Assembly (NCBI GenBank): GCA_963840725.1
Contig: CAWIZY010000013.1
Coordinates: 1 to 64,000, forward strand
Length of the DNA stretch: 64,000 nucleotides
DNA from: CAVWDU01 sp963840725
GTDB lineage: Bacteria; Pseudomonadota; Gammaproteobacteria; Pseudomonadales; Halieaceae
Reading direction: 5' to 3'
Positions within the stretch are counted from its first letter, which is position 1. Each line of letters begins with the position of its first letter. Below, piece by piece: positions 35,554 to 44,580 of this stretch. The position numbers were made by a program, and so were the translations under genes. The notes under the pieces were generated by a model. It was not told the DNA's origin. It did no database searches and saw only the letters and a program-made list of their open reading frames with translations.

Positions 35554-36486
35554 CAGACGACAGCGAACCAGGCCGAGAGACCGGAATCTATTATACCCGT
35601 CTCACTGAGCCGTTCACTGGCATTGATTGGTGATCCCTGGTCGCTGCAGATTCTGCGCAAGGCATTTCAGGGCACACGGCGTTTTCAGGATTTTCAAACC
35701 AGCCTCGATATCCCGCGCCAGACATTGATGGTGCGTCTCAAGAAGCTGACAGATAACGCCGTATTCTGTAAAAAGCCCGTGAAGCACAACCGCATCGTGT
35801 ATGAATATCACCTCACGCCGAAGGGGCGTGATCTTTACAGCTTTATCATCATGATTTGGCGCTGGCATCGGCGCTGGCATCTCAACGAACAGGTTCTGCC
35901 TGCGGCGCTTTACCATCGTGACTGCGGCAACAGCATGACCCCGGAGATTCGTTGTTCCTGTTGTAGCGAGATTATTGAATCGGAGGCTGTCGAATTTGAG
36001 AGCGTGGGTGAGCTGCAGTCGGCGCCGGAGAAGCCAACGCGTAAGCCGCGTATTTTCAATGAGCTTGAGCTACTGGGAGACGATTTCCTCGCCGTCGTGG
36101 TGGTGGGCGACTGCTGGAGTATTCTGGTACTCAATGCGGTACTGCGTGGTATAGAAAACTACGATGCCTTGCAGAAATCACTGCTGATCTCTACGAGCGT
36201 GTTGACCACACGCCTGAAGTCACTGTTAAGCCTGCAACTACTGGAGCAACACAACAGCGCCGTGGACAAGCGAATGTCCCTGTACAGGCCAACCGCAAAG
36301 GCAAGAGATGTATTTCCAATTATTCTCAGCCTGATCCAATGGGGAGACCGGTGGCTTGCCGGCTATGACGGCCCTCCCGATCTCATGCGACACTCTAGCT
36401 GTGGCGAATTACTCGTACCTGTGCTGTGTTGCGGTTCATGCGGAGGGCGCCTCAGGGCTGATTGTGTTTCTTCAAAGCCTTTTTAG
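35554..36486 (+). CDS. Tandem HxlR-type winged-helix regulator, paralogue 1
   Basis: Two HxlR winged-helix domains sit in one chain: the first around LALIGDPWSLQILRKAFQG...RRFQDFQ (residues about 20-110), the second around VVVVGDCWSILVLNAVLRG...NYDALQ (about 180-270). Each is followed by a cysteine cluster: RDCG...RCSCC after the first and SSCG...LCCGSC after the second, possibly zinc ribbons. Single-domain HxlR proteins bind DNA as dimers, so this is a built-in pseudo-dimer. The ATG at 35554 is preferred to the frame start at 35476. A second protein of the same layout is at 53427-54368 at the other end of the island. Its targets are inferred to be the island promoters. Confidence 0.85.
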   Translation, partial: QTTANQAERPESIIPVSLSRSLALIGDPWSLQILRKAFQGTRRFQDFQTSLDIPRQTLMVRLKKLTDNAVFCKKPVKHNRIVYEYHLTPKGRDLYSFIIMIWRWHRRWHLNEQVLPAALYHRDCGNSMTPEIRCSCCSEIIESEAVEFESVGELQSAPEKPTRKPRIFNELELLGDDFLAVVVVGDCWSILVLNAVLRGIENYDALQKSLLISTSVLTTRLKSLLSLQLLEQHNSAVDKRMSLYRPTAKARDVFPIILSLIQWGDRWLAGYDGPPDLMRHSSCGELLVPVLCCGSCGGRLRADCVSSKPF

Positions 36487-36608
36487 CTGATGGATTTGTA
36501 AAGCCCGGGTTGATGGGGATTTCTTGCAGCAGGAATGCCTTGTCTGCTGTCATGCCCCGGCGGGTGGTGTTGTCGTTGGCAGCTTGTCTTAGTGGTCTAG
36601 ATAAAAAA

Positions 36609-36639
36609 GATATATACTTCTTCGAGTGACTCAAGTCAC
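36609..36639. promoter_or_regulatory. Shared element, site 2, with a 14-bp palindrome (MFS 2)
   Basis: The minus strand reads AGTCACTCGAAGAAGTATAT (36631-36612), like the site in front of CoA ligase 1 with one base fewer. Overlapping it is the perfect palindrome GTGACTCAAGTCAC at 36626-36639, which looks like an operator. The MFS start codon is about 66 bases further on. Confidence 0.45.
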
Positions 36640-36704
36640 CAGTCAAGGCCGGTCAGATAAATCTACTGCCCGTAATTCCGGGGTGCAACTGTGGAGAATA
36701 ATAA

Positions 36705-38063
36705 ATGAGTGCTGACACGGCTGCTGAGAACAACGAGATCAATCAGAACAAGCACGAGCACGAGTGGCCCAAGCCAGCTTATGCCTGGTATATGACCGGG
36801 TTGTTGATGGTTCTCTATATGTTTTCCTTCCTGGACCGCACTATCATTGTGCTCCTGATCGAGCCCATCAAGCGTGATCTGCAGCTCACGGACACTCAGA
36901 TCAGCCTTTTGTACGGCTTTGCTTTCGCGATCTTCTATACCATTATGGGTATCCCGATTGCCCGGTTGGCAGACAGCAAAAACAGGCGCTCAATCATTGC
37001 TGTCGGGGTTTTGGTATGGAGCGCCATGACAGCCGCCTGCGGTCTGGCCAAGAACTTCGGGCACCTGTTTATAGCCAGAGTCGGTGTGGGTGTTGGTGAA
37101 GCGGCGCTTTCACCGGCGGCCTATTCGTTGATCTCGGATTCGTTTCCGGAGCACAAGCGCGCCCGGGCCATGAGCGTGTACACCATGGGGCTCTATTTGG
37201 GTGTCGGGGCAGCGCTGCTACTTGGGGGCCTGGTGATCGAGTTTGTCGAGAATATGGGCTCCGTGTCACTGCCTTTGCTGGGTGAGGTTTACAGCTGGCA
37301 GCTTACGTTTTTTGTGGTGGGCGCTCCGGGGCTGCTGTTTTTCTTTCTGGTTTTAGGCCTTCGCGAGCCCCTGCGCCAGGGTGTCGCTGCCGGTAGCTCG
37401 GTACAAGTGCTATCTCTGAAAGACTCAATGAGCTGGTTCCTGCAGCGTAAGCGATTCTATCTGAGCTTCTATCTGGCAATGGCATTTCTTACGCTATACG
37501 CCTATTCACTCACGGCCTGGACTCCGTCATTTTTTATCCGCACCCACGACTGGACCACCCTGGAGGTGTCGCGAAATTACGGTATCGTTATGCTGATGTT
37601 TGGCCCGACCGGCATCCTGGCGGGTGGCTGGATAGCCAGCCGGAAGTTTCGGTTGGGTGATGAACTGGCCAATGCGCGCATGGCTACCTATGCATTTCTG
37701 GTGTTGCTGATTCCAGCGGCAACCATGACCCTTGTGGACAATGAGTGGCTTGCTCTGGCTATCGTGGCAATTATCAAGTTCGTCAGTGGCCTTCCCCTGG
37801 GTGTGGCGATGGCCGCGGTGCACGAAGTGACGCCTAATCGACTGCGTGCACAGTCAGCGGCCATCTATCTGTTTATCCTCAATATTGTTGGATTGGGCAC
37901 CGGGCCGACGATTGTCGCTTTGATAACGGATTACGCCTTCGGCGACCCGGCAGACCTGCGCTACTCTATGGCTATTGTGGGTGTTTGTGCCTGTTGCGCG
38001 GGCCTGGTCTTGTCTATCTATGCCACGAAGCAGTTTGGCATCCTCAAGCGCGAATCAGTTTAG
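36705..38063 (+). CDS. MFS transporter, spinster-like, paralogue 2
   Basis: GGAG eight bases before the ATG. Twelve hydrophobic segments and the subfamily markers MFSFLDRTIIVLLIEPIKRD and GIPIARLADSKNR are almost the same as in the gene at 1959-3317 and show a common origin. It presumably imports or exports the island's substrate, or a pathway product, across the inner membrane. It follows the regulator gene on the same strand. Confidence 0.87.
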   Translation: MSADTAAENNEINQNKHEHEWPKPAYAWYMTGLLMVLYMFSFLDRTIIVLLIEPIKRDLQLTDTQISLLYGFAFAIFYTIMGIPIARLADSKNRRSIIAVGVLVWSAMTAACGLAKNFGHLFIARVGVGVGEAALSPAAYSLISDSFPEHKRARAMSVYTMGLYLGVGAALLLGGLVIEFVENMGSVSLPLLGEVYSWQLTFFVVGAPGLLFFFLVLGLREPLRQGVAAGSSVQVLSLKDSMSWFLQRKRFYLSFYLAMAFLTLYAYSLTAWTPSFFIRTHDWTTLEVSRNYGIVMLMFGPTGILAGGWIASRKFRLGDELANARMATYAFLVLLIPAATMTLVDNEWLALAIVAIIKFVSGLPLGVAMAAVHEVTPNRLRAQSAAIYLFILNIVGLGTGPTIVALITDYAFGDPADLRYSMAIVGVCACCAGLVLSIYATKQFGILKRESV

Positions 38064-38101
38064 CAGCCTGCCAGGGTGACCTGCCGGTCGGGGGTATTCG
38101 A

Positions 38102-39232
38102 CTACTTTTCCCTCAGCCCGGCGTGCGCCTCGATCCATTCCTCGGCACAAACGGAGCCCCAGAATGATATTTCGTTCGCAAGCGATGTCACCGCGCAGAG
38201 TTCGGCAAATTTGTTGACCTTGCCGCTACCGTAGCAATCCATGAGTTCCAGACACTCGCGCTGAGTGGGAAGCCCGGTGCCGCCGCCAACCGTCCCGACG
38301 TTGACATTGGGGAGGTGCACCTGCCAGCGCAGGACGTCTGTTTCGGTATCCAGTTCGAATGAGTTCTGGGCGTAAGAGGATTCACAGAGCGTAGCAGGAT
38401 CCTGTCCGGTGGCAATATAGATGGCCGGGAGCACGTTATTGTGGCTGTGGTGCGAATTGTGATTGCCTGCAAGCATGGCAAAATCTGTGTACGAACGGTG
38501 CAAGCGCGGGATGTCCGCAATATTGGCGCGTGTTATTCGGCGCATGACCTCGCCTGGAATGTCGACAGCTACCGCCACACTTTTTCCGCGACCCAGCAAG
38601 GCATTGATGTTGCTGCCCACCTTCTCGCCACTCATGCCTCCCGCCATCAGATGCCTTCTGATCTCCGGGTGTTTTTGCACCAGGGTCTTTATGGCCTTTG
38701 CGGTGGCAATACTCACCATGTTCTGTCCAGAGGCGTCTCCAGAATTCATACTGACGCGCATACAGACCAGGCTGCCTAACTGCCAGCAGCGTATGCCCAT
38801 CACCTTACCGTGGGAGGTGGTAGACTCCATAACCGGGATCAACCAGGACCAATCGTCGTTCAGCGCTTTGGAAAATTCGGCCGCATCATCAATGTTGTGA
38901 AATTCGAAAACCGGGGCTCGCTGGATGCCGCCATTGCTGACCACCCGGGCCCGAACGCCGCCACTTTCGTTGATAACCTTCATGCCCCGTGATGCCGAAG
39001 CGACCAGAGTTCCCTCTGTTGTGGCCATAGGTATATAGAATTCGCCCTGCGCCTCATCACCGCGCACCAACACGGGACCTGCGATGCCTACCGGGACGCG
39101 GGCCGTGCCGACGTAGTTTTCGATATTAGCTTTTGCTACGTCCCTATAGCGGGCCTGATCCTGCTGCAGTACTGAGCTGCCGTCTCGAAGAGGCGCCGGG
39201 TAGTCTGCCTGTCTTTTTATCGAGTCTTTCAT
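38102..39232 (-). CDS. HMG-CoA-reductase-like protein
   Basis: It matches hydroxymethylglutaryl-CoA reductase throughout: ENYVGTARVPVGIAGPV near the start, TTEGTLVASASRGMKV (catalytic Glu), a NADPH-site segment MNSGDASGQNMVSIAT (normally GDAMGMNM), GGMSGEKVGSNIN (catalytic Lys), AIYIATGQDPA (Asp) and GTVGGGTGLPTQ. The C-terminus ends ...IEAHAGLREK, with a His at the place of the catalytic SHM histidine. Length (376) fits class I soluble forms. In mevalonate-pathway bacteria it makes mevalonate, but other mevalonate genes are not visible here; in this context, handling HMG-CoA during isoprenoid-type breakdown is a possible alternative. Confidence 0.85.
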   Translation of the reverse strand: MKDSIKRQADYPAPLRDGSSVLQQDQARYRDVAKANIENYVGTARVPVGIAGPVLVRGDEAQGEFYIPMATTEGTLVASASRGMKVINESGGVRARVVSNGGIQRAPVFEFHNIDDAAEFSKALNDDWSWLIPVMESTTSHGKVMGIRCWQLGSLVCMRVSMNSGDASGQNMVSIATAKAIKTLVQKHPEIRRHLMAGGMSGEKVGSNINALLGRGKSVAVAVDIPGEVMRRITRANIADIPRLHRSYTDFAMLAGNHNSHHSHNNVLPAIYIATGQDPATLCESSYAQNSFELDTETDVLRWQVHLPNVNVGTVGGGTGLPTQRECLELMDCYGSGKVNKFAELCAVTSLANEISFWGSVCAEEWIEAHAGLREK

Positions 39233-39299
39233 CTGCCTACTCTCCGTAGGAGGTGAGAGGGGAGTCAGGTCGGGTTTCGGGGGCGGGGGTATGCCACGT

Positions 39300-39322
39300 C
39301 ATATCACTTTCCTAACTAGATT
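39300..39322 (-). promoter_or_regulatory. Shared element, site 5 (HMG-CoA-reductase-like gene)
   Basis: The minus strand reads AATCTAGTTAGGAAAGTGAT and on; 15 of 23 bases agree with the site in front of CoA ligase 1. It lies about 68 bases upstream of the start codon at 39232. This is the weakest of the five listed matches. Confidence 0.38.
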
Positions 39323-39408
39323 CATAGTAGGTTTATATCCGCAGTCTATCAATGTAGCGCAGTGTGCAGACCGCCGGCTATCGGGGGAGTAGGGGCGGCA
39401 GCCTCTCC

Positions 39409-40377
39409 TCAGGCTGACAGGGCAATAACCGAGCCCAGTGTGCGCTCAGCCCCGGGATCACCGGCGGTGGCAGGCACAATGCAAATCTCGTCGACGCCGG
39501 CTGCGCGATAGTCCGCGCAGCGCGCGCGCAACGCATCGAGATCTCCTACCATGCCAACGGAAGCAGCCAGTTCCATCGGCATGGCTGCCAGCACTTCCCG
39601 GGGATGTGGGCGGGTCTTTGCAAGCTCCACCAGGTCCTTGAAACCGGCCTCGATAAACATGTCACTGTAGCCGGGAGCAGACAGGTAGCCTACTTTCGAA
39701 CGTAACATCTGTGTGATTGCTTGCTCGGTCGGGTCCACTGCGCAACCCAACCACACCGCCAGCCTGGGGGTTGGTCGCCCGGCTTTTGTGGCCGCATCCT
39801 CCAGTTGCTGTTTGAGTCTGGCCGCAGACTGTGCGGTTACCATGTTCAATAGCATGCGATCGCCGTGCTGCGCCGCTACTTTTACTGCCAGCTGGCCAAA
39901 TGCGGCGACGGTAATATAGGCACCCGGAGCTTCCGTGCGCAGGTGAAAGCCATTGCATTTGGCCAGTTCGCCGGTGAACTTCACTTTATCGCCATTGAGT
40001 AAACCCCGCAGCGCAATAGCGGTCTCCTCGAGATGTTTGGCAGTGCGCACCCGCGGCCGTCCGTGCCACTCCTCGACCACGACTTTACTTGATGCGCCAA
40101 TCGCTACCCGGGTGGTTCGCCCGGTCAGCGCTGCAACCGACGCTGTGCCCATGGCGATTGTCATCGGCGTGCGCACCGGCACCGCCAGAGGGCCGATGTT
40201 CAGCGCCATGCTACCCGGGCCGCTGCCGACAGCCGTGGCAAAGGCAAAGGCGTCGAAGGTCGCCATTTCGCCAATCCATAAGTCCGTGTACCCAAGACGT
40301 TCGGCGTTGTGCGCTACCGCAACATTATCGAGCGCAGGCTGATCCTGCCACAGTGGGGTTACTACGCTGATTGTCAC
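39409..40377 (-). CDS. Luciferase-like (LLM) flavin-dependent oxidoreductase
   Basis: GTG at 40377 has AAGGAG six bases upstream. The sequence follows the bacterial luciferase/F420-type TIM barrel: an opening strand ISVVTPLWQD, AERLGYTDLWIGEM, RTPMTIAMGTASVAALTGRTTRVAIGASS and a closing ADYRAAGVDEICIVPA. Members use FMNH2 or F420H2 to oxygenate or reduce small organics. Which cofactor cannot be told from sequence; gammaproteobacterial members more often use flavin. It is divergent from the cleavage oxygenase gene, and the two starts share one 180-bp regulatory region. Confidence 0.87.
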   Translation of the reverse strand: MTISVVTPLWQDQPALDNVAVAHNAERLGYTDLWIGEMATFDAFAFATAVGSGPGSMALNIGPLAVPVRTPMTIAMGTASVAALTGRTTRVAIGASSKVVVEEWHGRPRVRTAKHLEETAIALRGLLNGDKVKFTGELAKCNGFHLRTEAPGAYITVAAFGQLAVKVAAQHGDRMLLNMVTAQSAARLKQQLEDAATKAGRPTPRLAVWLGCAVDPTEQAITQMLRSKVGYLSAPGYSDMFIEAGFKDLVELAKTRPHPREVLAAMPMELAASVGMVGDLDALRARCADYRAAGVDEICIVPATAGDPGAERTLGSVIALSA

Positions 40378-40482
40378 GGCGTACTCCTTGTTTGGCGTGG
40401 TCTGAGCGGCATGAACGGGGCCGCGCAGGGACGGCCATTCAGGACGACGTTTGAGGGCTAGTATAGTGTGAGAAGTAGTGAT

Positions 40483-40505
40483 AGTCTAATTATAAAAGGC
40501 ATTAT
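40483..40505 (+). promoter_or_regulatory. Shared element, site 3 (cleavage oxygenase)
   Basis: The plus strand reads AGTCTAATTATAAAAG followed by GCATTAT. The first 16 bases match the site in front of CoA ligase 2 at 14 positions. It lies 54 bases before the oxygenase start and 106 bases from the divergent LLM gene. Confidence 0.5.
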
Positions 40506-40518
40506 GCCAGAGCACTGT

Positions 40519-40548
40519 CTGTTCCCAATCGAGCTGTTCCCAATCGAG
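40519..40548. repeat. 15-bp tandem duplication over the oxygenase ribosome site
   Basis: CTGTTCCCAATCGAG occurs twice head to tail (40519-40533 and 40534-40548). The second copy supplies the GAGG of the likely Shine-Dalgarno sequence 9-10 bases before the ATG at 40559; the first copy lacks the full GAGG because CT follows. Confidence 0.85.
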
Positions 40549-40558
40549 GCCCCCTGCT

Positions 40559-42061
40559 ATGAGCGCGACCCAATTTGAAATTACCGAAGAGACCATCGGT
40601 GAGGTAACCCATTTTGATGACGCCCCAAAGTGGATTTATGAGGTAGATAACCCTTATCTGCACGGTGCCTATGCACCCACTACCCAGGAGACAGTGGCCA
40701 ACGAACTGGAGGTCATCGGTGAATTGCCCCATGACCTGTTCGGGTCGTATTATCGCAATGGTCCCAACCCCATTCACAAGCCGACAGGGCTGCACCACCC
40801 TTTCGACGGTGACGGCATGATACACGCGGTCCATTTCAAGGATGGCAAGGCCTCTTATCGAAACAGTTACATCCATACCACTGCATTCGGCCGGGAGCAG
40901 GAAGCGGGCAGGTCAATCTGGCCCGGAGTAATGGGCACCTTTGATTTTTCTCTGCCTGAATCCCCAATCAAGGATACCTGCAATACCGACGTCACCTTGT
41001 ACGCCGGCAAACTTATGCCCACCTGGTATCACGCGGGTGTCCCTCACAAAATGGACCCCCTGAGTCTGGAAAACCAGGGCGAATTTGCGCTGGCTGGCCG
41101 TACTCGCAGGCATATGTCTGCGCACAACCATGTGGACTGGAATACCGGTGAAATGCTGTTCATGGATTATGGGGACGAGGCTCCGTTCATGACCTACGGG
41201 GTCGGTAATCCCGATGGAACCTTGCGGATGGAAGTGCCTATTGAATTGCCAGGCCCGCGCAGGCCCCACGACCTCGGATTCACCGAAAACTACACCATTT
41301 TGCATGACCTGCCGCTGTTTCACGATGCCAATCTCCTGCGTCGTCACGGCAAAATGGTGCTGGATTTTCACCGGGATATCCCCGCTCGGTTTGGCATTAT
41401 CCCGCGCTACGGGGATTCCGCTGACATTCGCTGGTTCGAGTGTGAGCCCTGTTTTGTGTTGCATATATCGAACAGTTGGGAAGAGGGTGATTGGGTGGTT
41501 ATGGACGGCTGCCGCGCTGCCAACCCGTTGCGCCCCCCTGAGGGCGGAGGCGAGTTGGCCCATATGCTGGTTTATATGCGCAATGAAACCAACAACTACC
41601 GTTGGCGCTTTAATCTGAAAACCGGCGAAGTCCGCGAGGGTGATATCGACGACCTGAACACTGAGTTTAATATTTCCAATCAGTTATTCCATGGTGTAAA
41701 GACCAAATACGCCTATCACCAGCATATTCCACTGTTGCACGAAAATGGGCATACCCTGCGCTTTAACGCGCTGGTCAAATACAACAACGAAACCGGCCAG
41801 TATGACAAATGGGACTATGGAGACGGCGTATTCGGCAGCGAGGCGGCCTTTGCACCGGTCAAGGGAGCAACGCGGGAAAACGATGAGGATGATGGTTACG
41901 TCATCACCGTGGTGATCGATAGCAATACCTGGAAATCCGAGGCCCTGGTATTCGATGGATGCGATATTGCAGCAGGGCCCATTGCGAGGGTTCGCTTGCC
42001 ACAGCGTGTACCGGTGGGATTTCACGCCACCTGGGCGCGTGGCGAGGACCTTTATGCTTAA
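40559..42061 (+). CDS. Carotenoid/stilbene cleavage oxygenase (RPE65 family)
   Basis: A 500-residue protein with the seven-bladed propeller pattern of carotenoid cleavage dioxygenases. The four iron-binding histidines are visible in SAHNHVD, TILHDLPLF, FVLHISNSWEE and VGFHATWARG; the usual RNGPNP and HPFDGDGMIH segments are at residues 55-80. The enzyme splits a C=C bond of an apocarotenoid or a stilbene with O2 and Fe(II). No signal peptide is seen, so it acts in the cytoplasm. Its neighbours (LLM oxidoreductase, TonB receptor, CoA ligases) place it early in a degradation route; the sequence does not say whether for terpenoids or lignin-type stilbenes. Confidence 0.92.
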   Translation: MSATQFEITEETIGEVTHFDDAPKWIYEVDNPYLHGAYAPTTQETVANELEVIGELPHDLFGSYYRNGPNPIHKPTGLHHPFDGDGMIHAVHFKDGKASYRNSYIHTTAFGREQEAGRSIWPGVMGTFDFSLPESPIKDTCNTDVTLYAGKLMPTWYHAGVPHKMDPLSLENQGEFALAGRTRRHMSAHNHVDWNTGEMLFMDYGDEAPFMTYGVGNPDGTLRMEVPIELPGPRRPHDLGFTENYTILHDLPLFHDANLLRRHGKMVLDFHRDIPARFGIIPRYGDSADIRWFECEPCFVLHISNSWEEGDWVVMDGCRAANPLRPPEGGGELAHMLVYMRNETNNYRWRFNLKTGEVREGDIDDLNTEFNISNQLFHGVKTKYAYHQHIPLLHENGHTLRFNALVKYNNETGQYDKWDYGDGVFGSEAAFAPVKGATRENDEDDGYVITVVIDSNTWKSEALVFDGCDIAAGPIARVRLPQRVPVGFHATWARGEDLYA

Positions 42062-42130
42062 AAATGCAAGCAAAACAGGCTTGCGTAACTGAACTCTTTG
42101 TCTTACGCTACTTAGGTTCAATTAAGAAAG

Positions 42131-42189
42131 TTATCTTGCGATCGAGGTTTTTCCCGCCGGAGCGGGGCCGGTTGCCTTTTGCAAGATAA
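42131..42189 (+). other. Structured intergenic segment (nested inverted repeats)
   Basis: TTATCTTGC (42131-42139) and GCAAGATAA (42181-42189) are perfect 9-bp inverted repeats. The 41-base loop contains a second hairpin, CCCGC-CGGA-GCGGG (42153-42166). It lies between the cleavage oxygenase and the TonB receptor, about 110 bases upstream of the receptor start. It could be a terminator for the oxygenase, although no T-run follows, or an RNA-level control of the receptor. Confidence 0.45.
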
Positions 42190-42313
42190 GACGAGTAACA
42201 GACTGTGGTGCGCCTGGCATCTGCCGGCCCAGGCTTGCGACGATGAGAACGCGCTGCCATAGGCTGGGAACGATAGCTGACCGTTAATAAAGGATCACTT
42301 TGTGGAGTTTATT

Positions 42314-44548
42314 ATGCGCAAGCACAACGATAATAATTCAGCTTTATATCTGTCTATCATTGCCGCAAATGCTTTACTGCTGGGAGGACCTCAGCTCCTT
42401 TATGCCCAGGCATTGGAAGAGGTTATCGTGACCGCGGAAAGGCGATCAGAAAGCCTGCAGGATGTGCCGATGTCGGTAACCGTATTCAGCAGTGATCAGA
42501 TCAGCGACGCCGGTATATCCAATCTCGCCGATGTAGCACTCCAGACTCCCAACCTCAATCTGACCACGTTTAATATCGCCGAGCCGCAGATTTTTCTGCG
42601 CGGCATCGGTACCACGAACGACTCTGCCGCATCCGACCCGGCCGTGGCGATCTTTGTGGATGAGGTCTATCTGGGCCGGCCGGGCGGGGCCTCCACGGAT
42701 CTCTACGATCTGGAGCGCATTGAGGTGCTGCGAGGCCCACAGGGCACCTTGTATGGCAAGAACGTAGCGGGTGGTGCTATCAATATCTTTTCCAAGAAGC
42801 CCCAGGAGGAGTTTGAGGCCCGGGCCGGCGTCACCGTTGGTAACTATGATCTGATAAAGCTCAATGCCTATGTCAACGGCCCCCTATCGGATTCCTGGTC
42901 GGGTAAGTTCACGGTCAGTACCCACGACAGAGATGGCTATGCGAAGAACGTGACTACCGGTCAAGAGCTGGAAGACATGGACGCGATCAATGCGCGCGGC
43001 CAGTTATTGTTTCGCCCCTCAGACAGAATCGAAGTCCTGCTGGGTGTGGACTACAACGATATAGATTCTAACGGCGAGAGTCGTTTCATCACCGAATACG
43101 ACACCCCCGCACTGAGCGCGCTTGCGTCTATTCCCCCGTTTATTGAAATCGGCAAGCAGTCGATAGCGGGACTGGACGAGCGGGAATCCTCCCACGACGT
43201 GGTGCAACACTCTGAGAAAGAGATACTCGGTTTTCTAGGCCGCCTGGACATGGAGATGGACTGGGCTGTCTTCACCTCGATAACCGCCTATCGGGAGAGT
43301 GATACGTCCTGGTTGCAGTCGCTGACGCCGACGCAGGGCGAGCCACCCATTGCCGGGGACCGCGTTGCCGCGCTGTCAGAGGTGATCGATGGCGCCAACG
43401 AGGAAGCCGATCAGTTTTCCCAGGAGTTCCGTTTGACGTCTGAAACAGACAGCCTGAAATGGGTTGCTGGCCTGTATTACATCAAGGAAAACGTCGAGCG
43501 TGACGAGACGTTTGTCACCTGGTGGGATCCTATAACGCCCCTGGCGGGCCTCAGTCCCGGTGACGTGACCTATTTTCAGGACGCTACAACTGAAAGCTAC
43601 GCGGTGTTTGGCCAGGCGACCTGGAACGCAACCGACGCGTTGGCTTTGACCCTGGGTGCTCGCTATACCAACGACGACAAGACGATCAGGGCATCGGCGG
43701 TCAATAACCTCGATGGTCCCGTCGGCGGTATTCCCCTGGCGGGCCCGGGTTATGAGAACGCCCGTGGCGAAGAGTCCTGGAGCGACACCACACTGCGCGG
43801 CTCAGTTGAATGGACTGTGGCGGATGAGCATCTGCTCTATGTCACCTACTCCGAGGGTTTCAAGAGCGGCATATTCCCATCCCAGGCGGCCAACGCCGAA
43901 GCAGCTTCGACGCCTATCGACCCAGAGGAAGCTACGAATATCGAAGTCGGCGCGAAAACCCAGTGGTGGGATAATCGGGTGCGTTTCAATATCGCCTATT
44001 TCGACCTCGACTACGACGATCTACAGGTGTTTTTCCTCTCTGACAATGTATTGAAGACGGCGAACGCGAACGCTGAGGTGTCAGGTATCGAGCTGGATTT
44101 TGCGGCCGCTGTTACGGAGAATTTCCTGGTCACCGGCAGCTACGCCAACATGGATGGAGAGTACACTGAGTACCTGCTGCAGAACGATGATTTCTCGGGG
44201 AACGAGCTCGCGCGAGCGCCCGATGAGACCTGGACTGTGTCAGCGACCTACACCTTTGGCTTTAATAACGGGGCGCTGTTGGATCTGATTACCACAGTCT
44301 CCCACACCAGCAAATACTTTATGGAGGCCAGTAACGATCTGCGGTCAGTCCAGGAGAGTTTTAACGTGTGGGACGCCTCGATGAACTATACCGCGGCGGA
44401 CGGTTCCTGGACCTTGTCTGTCTGGGGCAAGAATCTCGACGATGAATTGTATGCAGCGCACAAAATTCTGGGTACGTTTGGAGGCGTCACCAATCTCTGG
44501 GCGCCGCCACGAACCTACGGCGCCAGCTTCAATTACTACTGGCAGTAA
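42314..44548 (+). CDS. TonB-dependent outer-membrane receptor
   Basis: ATG at 42314 has GGAG six bases upstream (inside a short GTG-led frame from 42302). A signal peptide (IIAANALLLGGPQLLYAQA) is followed by the TonB box region EEVIVTAERR, a plug domain with PQIFLRGIGTT and VLRGPQGTLYGKN, and a 22-strand barrel ending in YGASFNYYWQ with a terminal aromatic. It would import a scarce or bulky compound using the proton motive force via TonB. Its place between cleavage oxygenase and thiolases suggests uptake of the island's hydrophobic substrate rather than iron, but this is inference. TonB/ExbBD genes are not in the window. Confidence 0.93.
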   Translation: MRKHNDNNSALYLSIIAANALLLGGPQLLYAQALEEVIVTAERRSESLQDVPMSVTVFSSDQISDAGISNLADVALQTPNLNLTTFNIAEPQIFLRGIGTTNDSAASDPAVAIFVDEVYLGRPGGASTDLYDLERIEVLRGPQGTLYGKNVAGGAINIFSKKPQEEFEARAGVTVGNYDLIKLNAYVNGPLSDSWSGKFTVSTHDRDGYAKNVTTGQELEDMDAINARGQLLFRPSDRIEVLLGVDYNDIDSNGESRFITEYDTPALSALASIPPFIEIGKQSIAGLDERESSHDVVQHSEKEILGFLGRLDMEMDWAVFTSITAYRESDTSWLQSLTPTQGEPPIAGDRVAALSEVIDGANEEADQFSQEFRLTSETDSLKWVAGLYYIKENVERDETFVTWWDPITPLAGLSPGDVTYFQDATTESYAVFGQATWNATDALALTLGARYTNDDKTIRASAVNNLDGPVGGIPLAGPGYENARGEESWSDTTLRGSVEWTVADEHLLYVTYSEGFKSGIFPSQAANAEAASTPIDPEEATNIEVGAKTQWWDNRVRFNIAYFDLDYDDLQVFFLSDNVLKTANANAEVSGIELDFAAAVTENFLVTGSYANMDGEYTEYLLQNDDFSGNELARAPDETWTVSATYTFGFNNGALLDLITTVSHTSKYFMEASNDLRSVQESFNVWDASMNYTAADGSWTLSVWGKNLDDELYAAHKILGTFGGVTNLWAPPRTYGASFNYYWQ

Positions 44549-44580
44549 CCGAACCCCCGGCTGCAGTAAACAGGGTCCGC

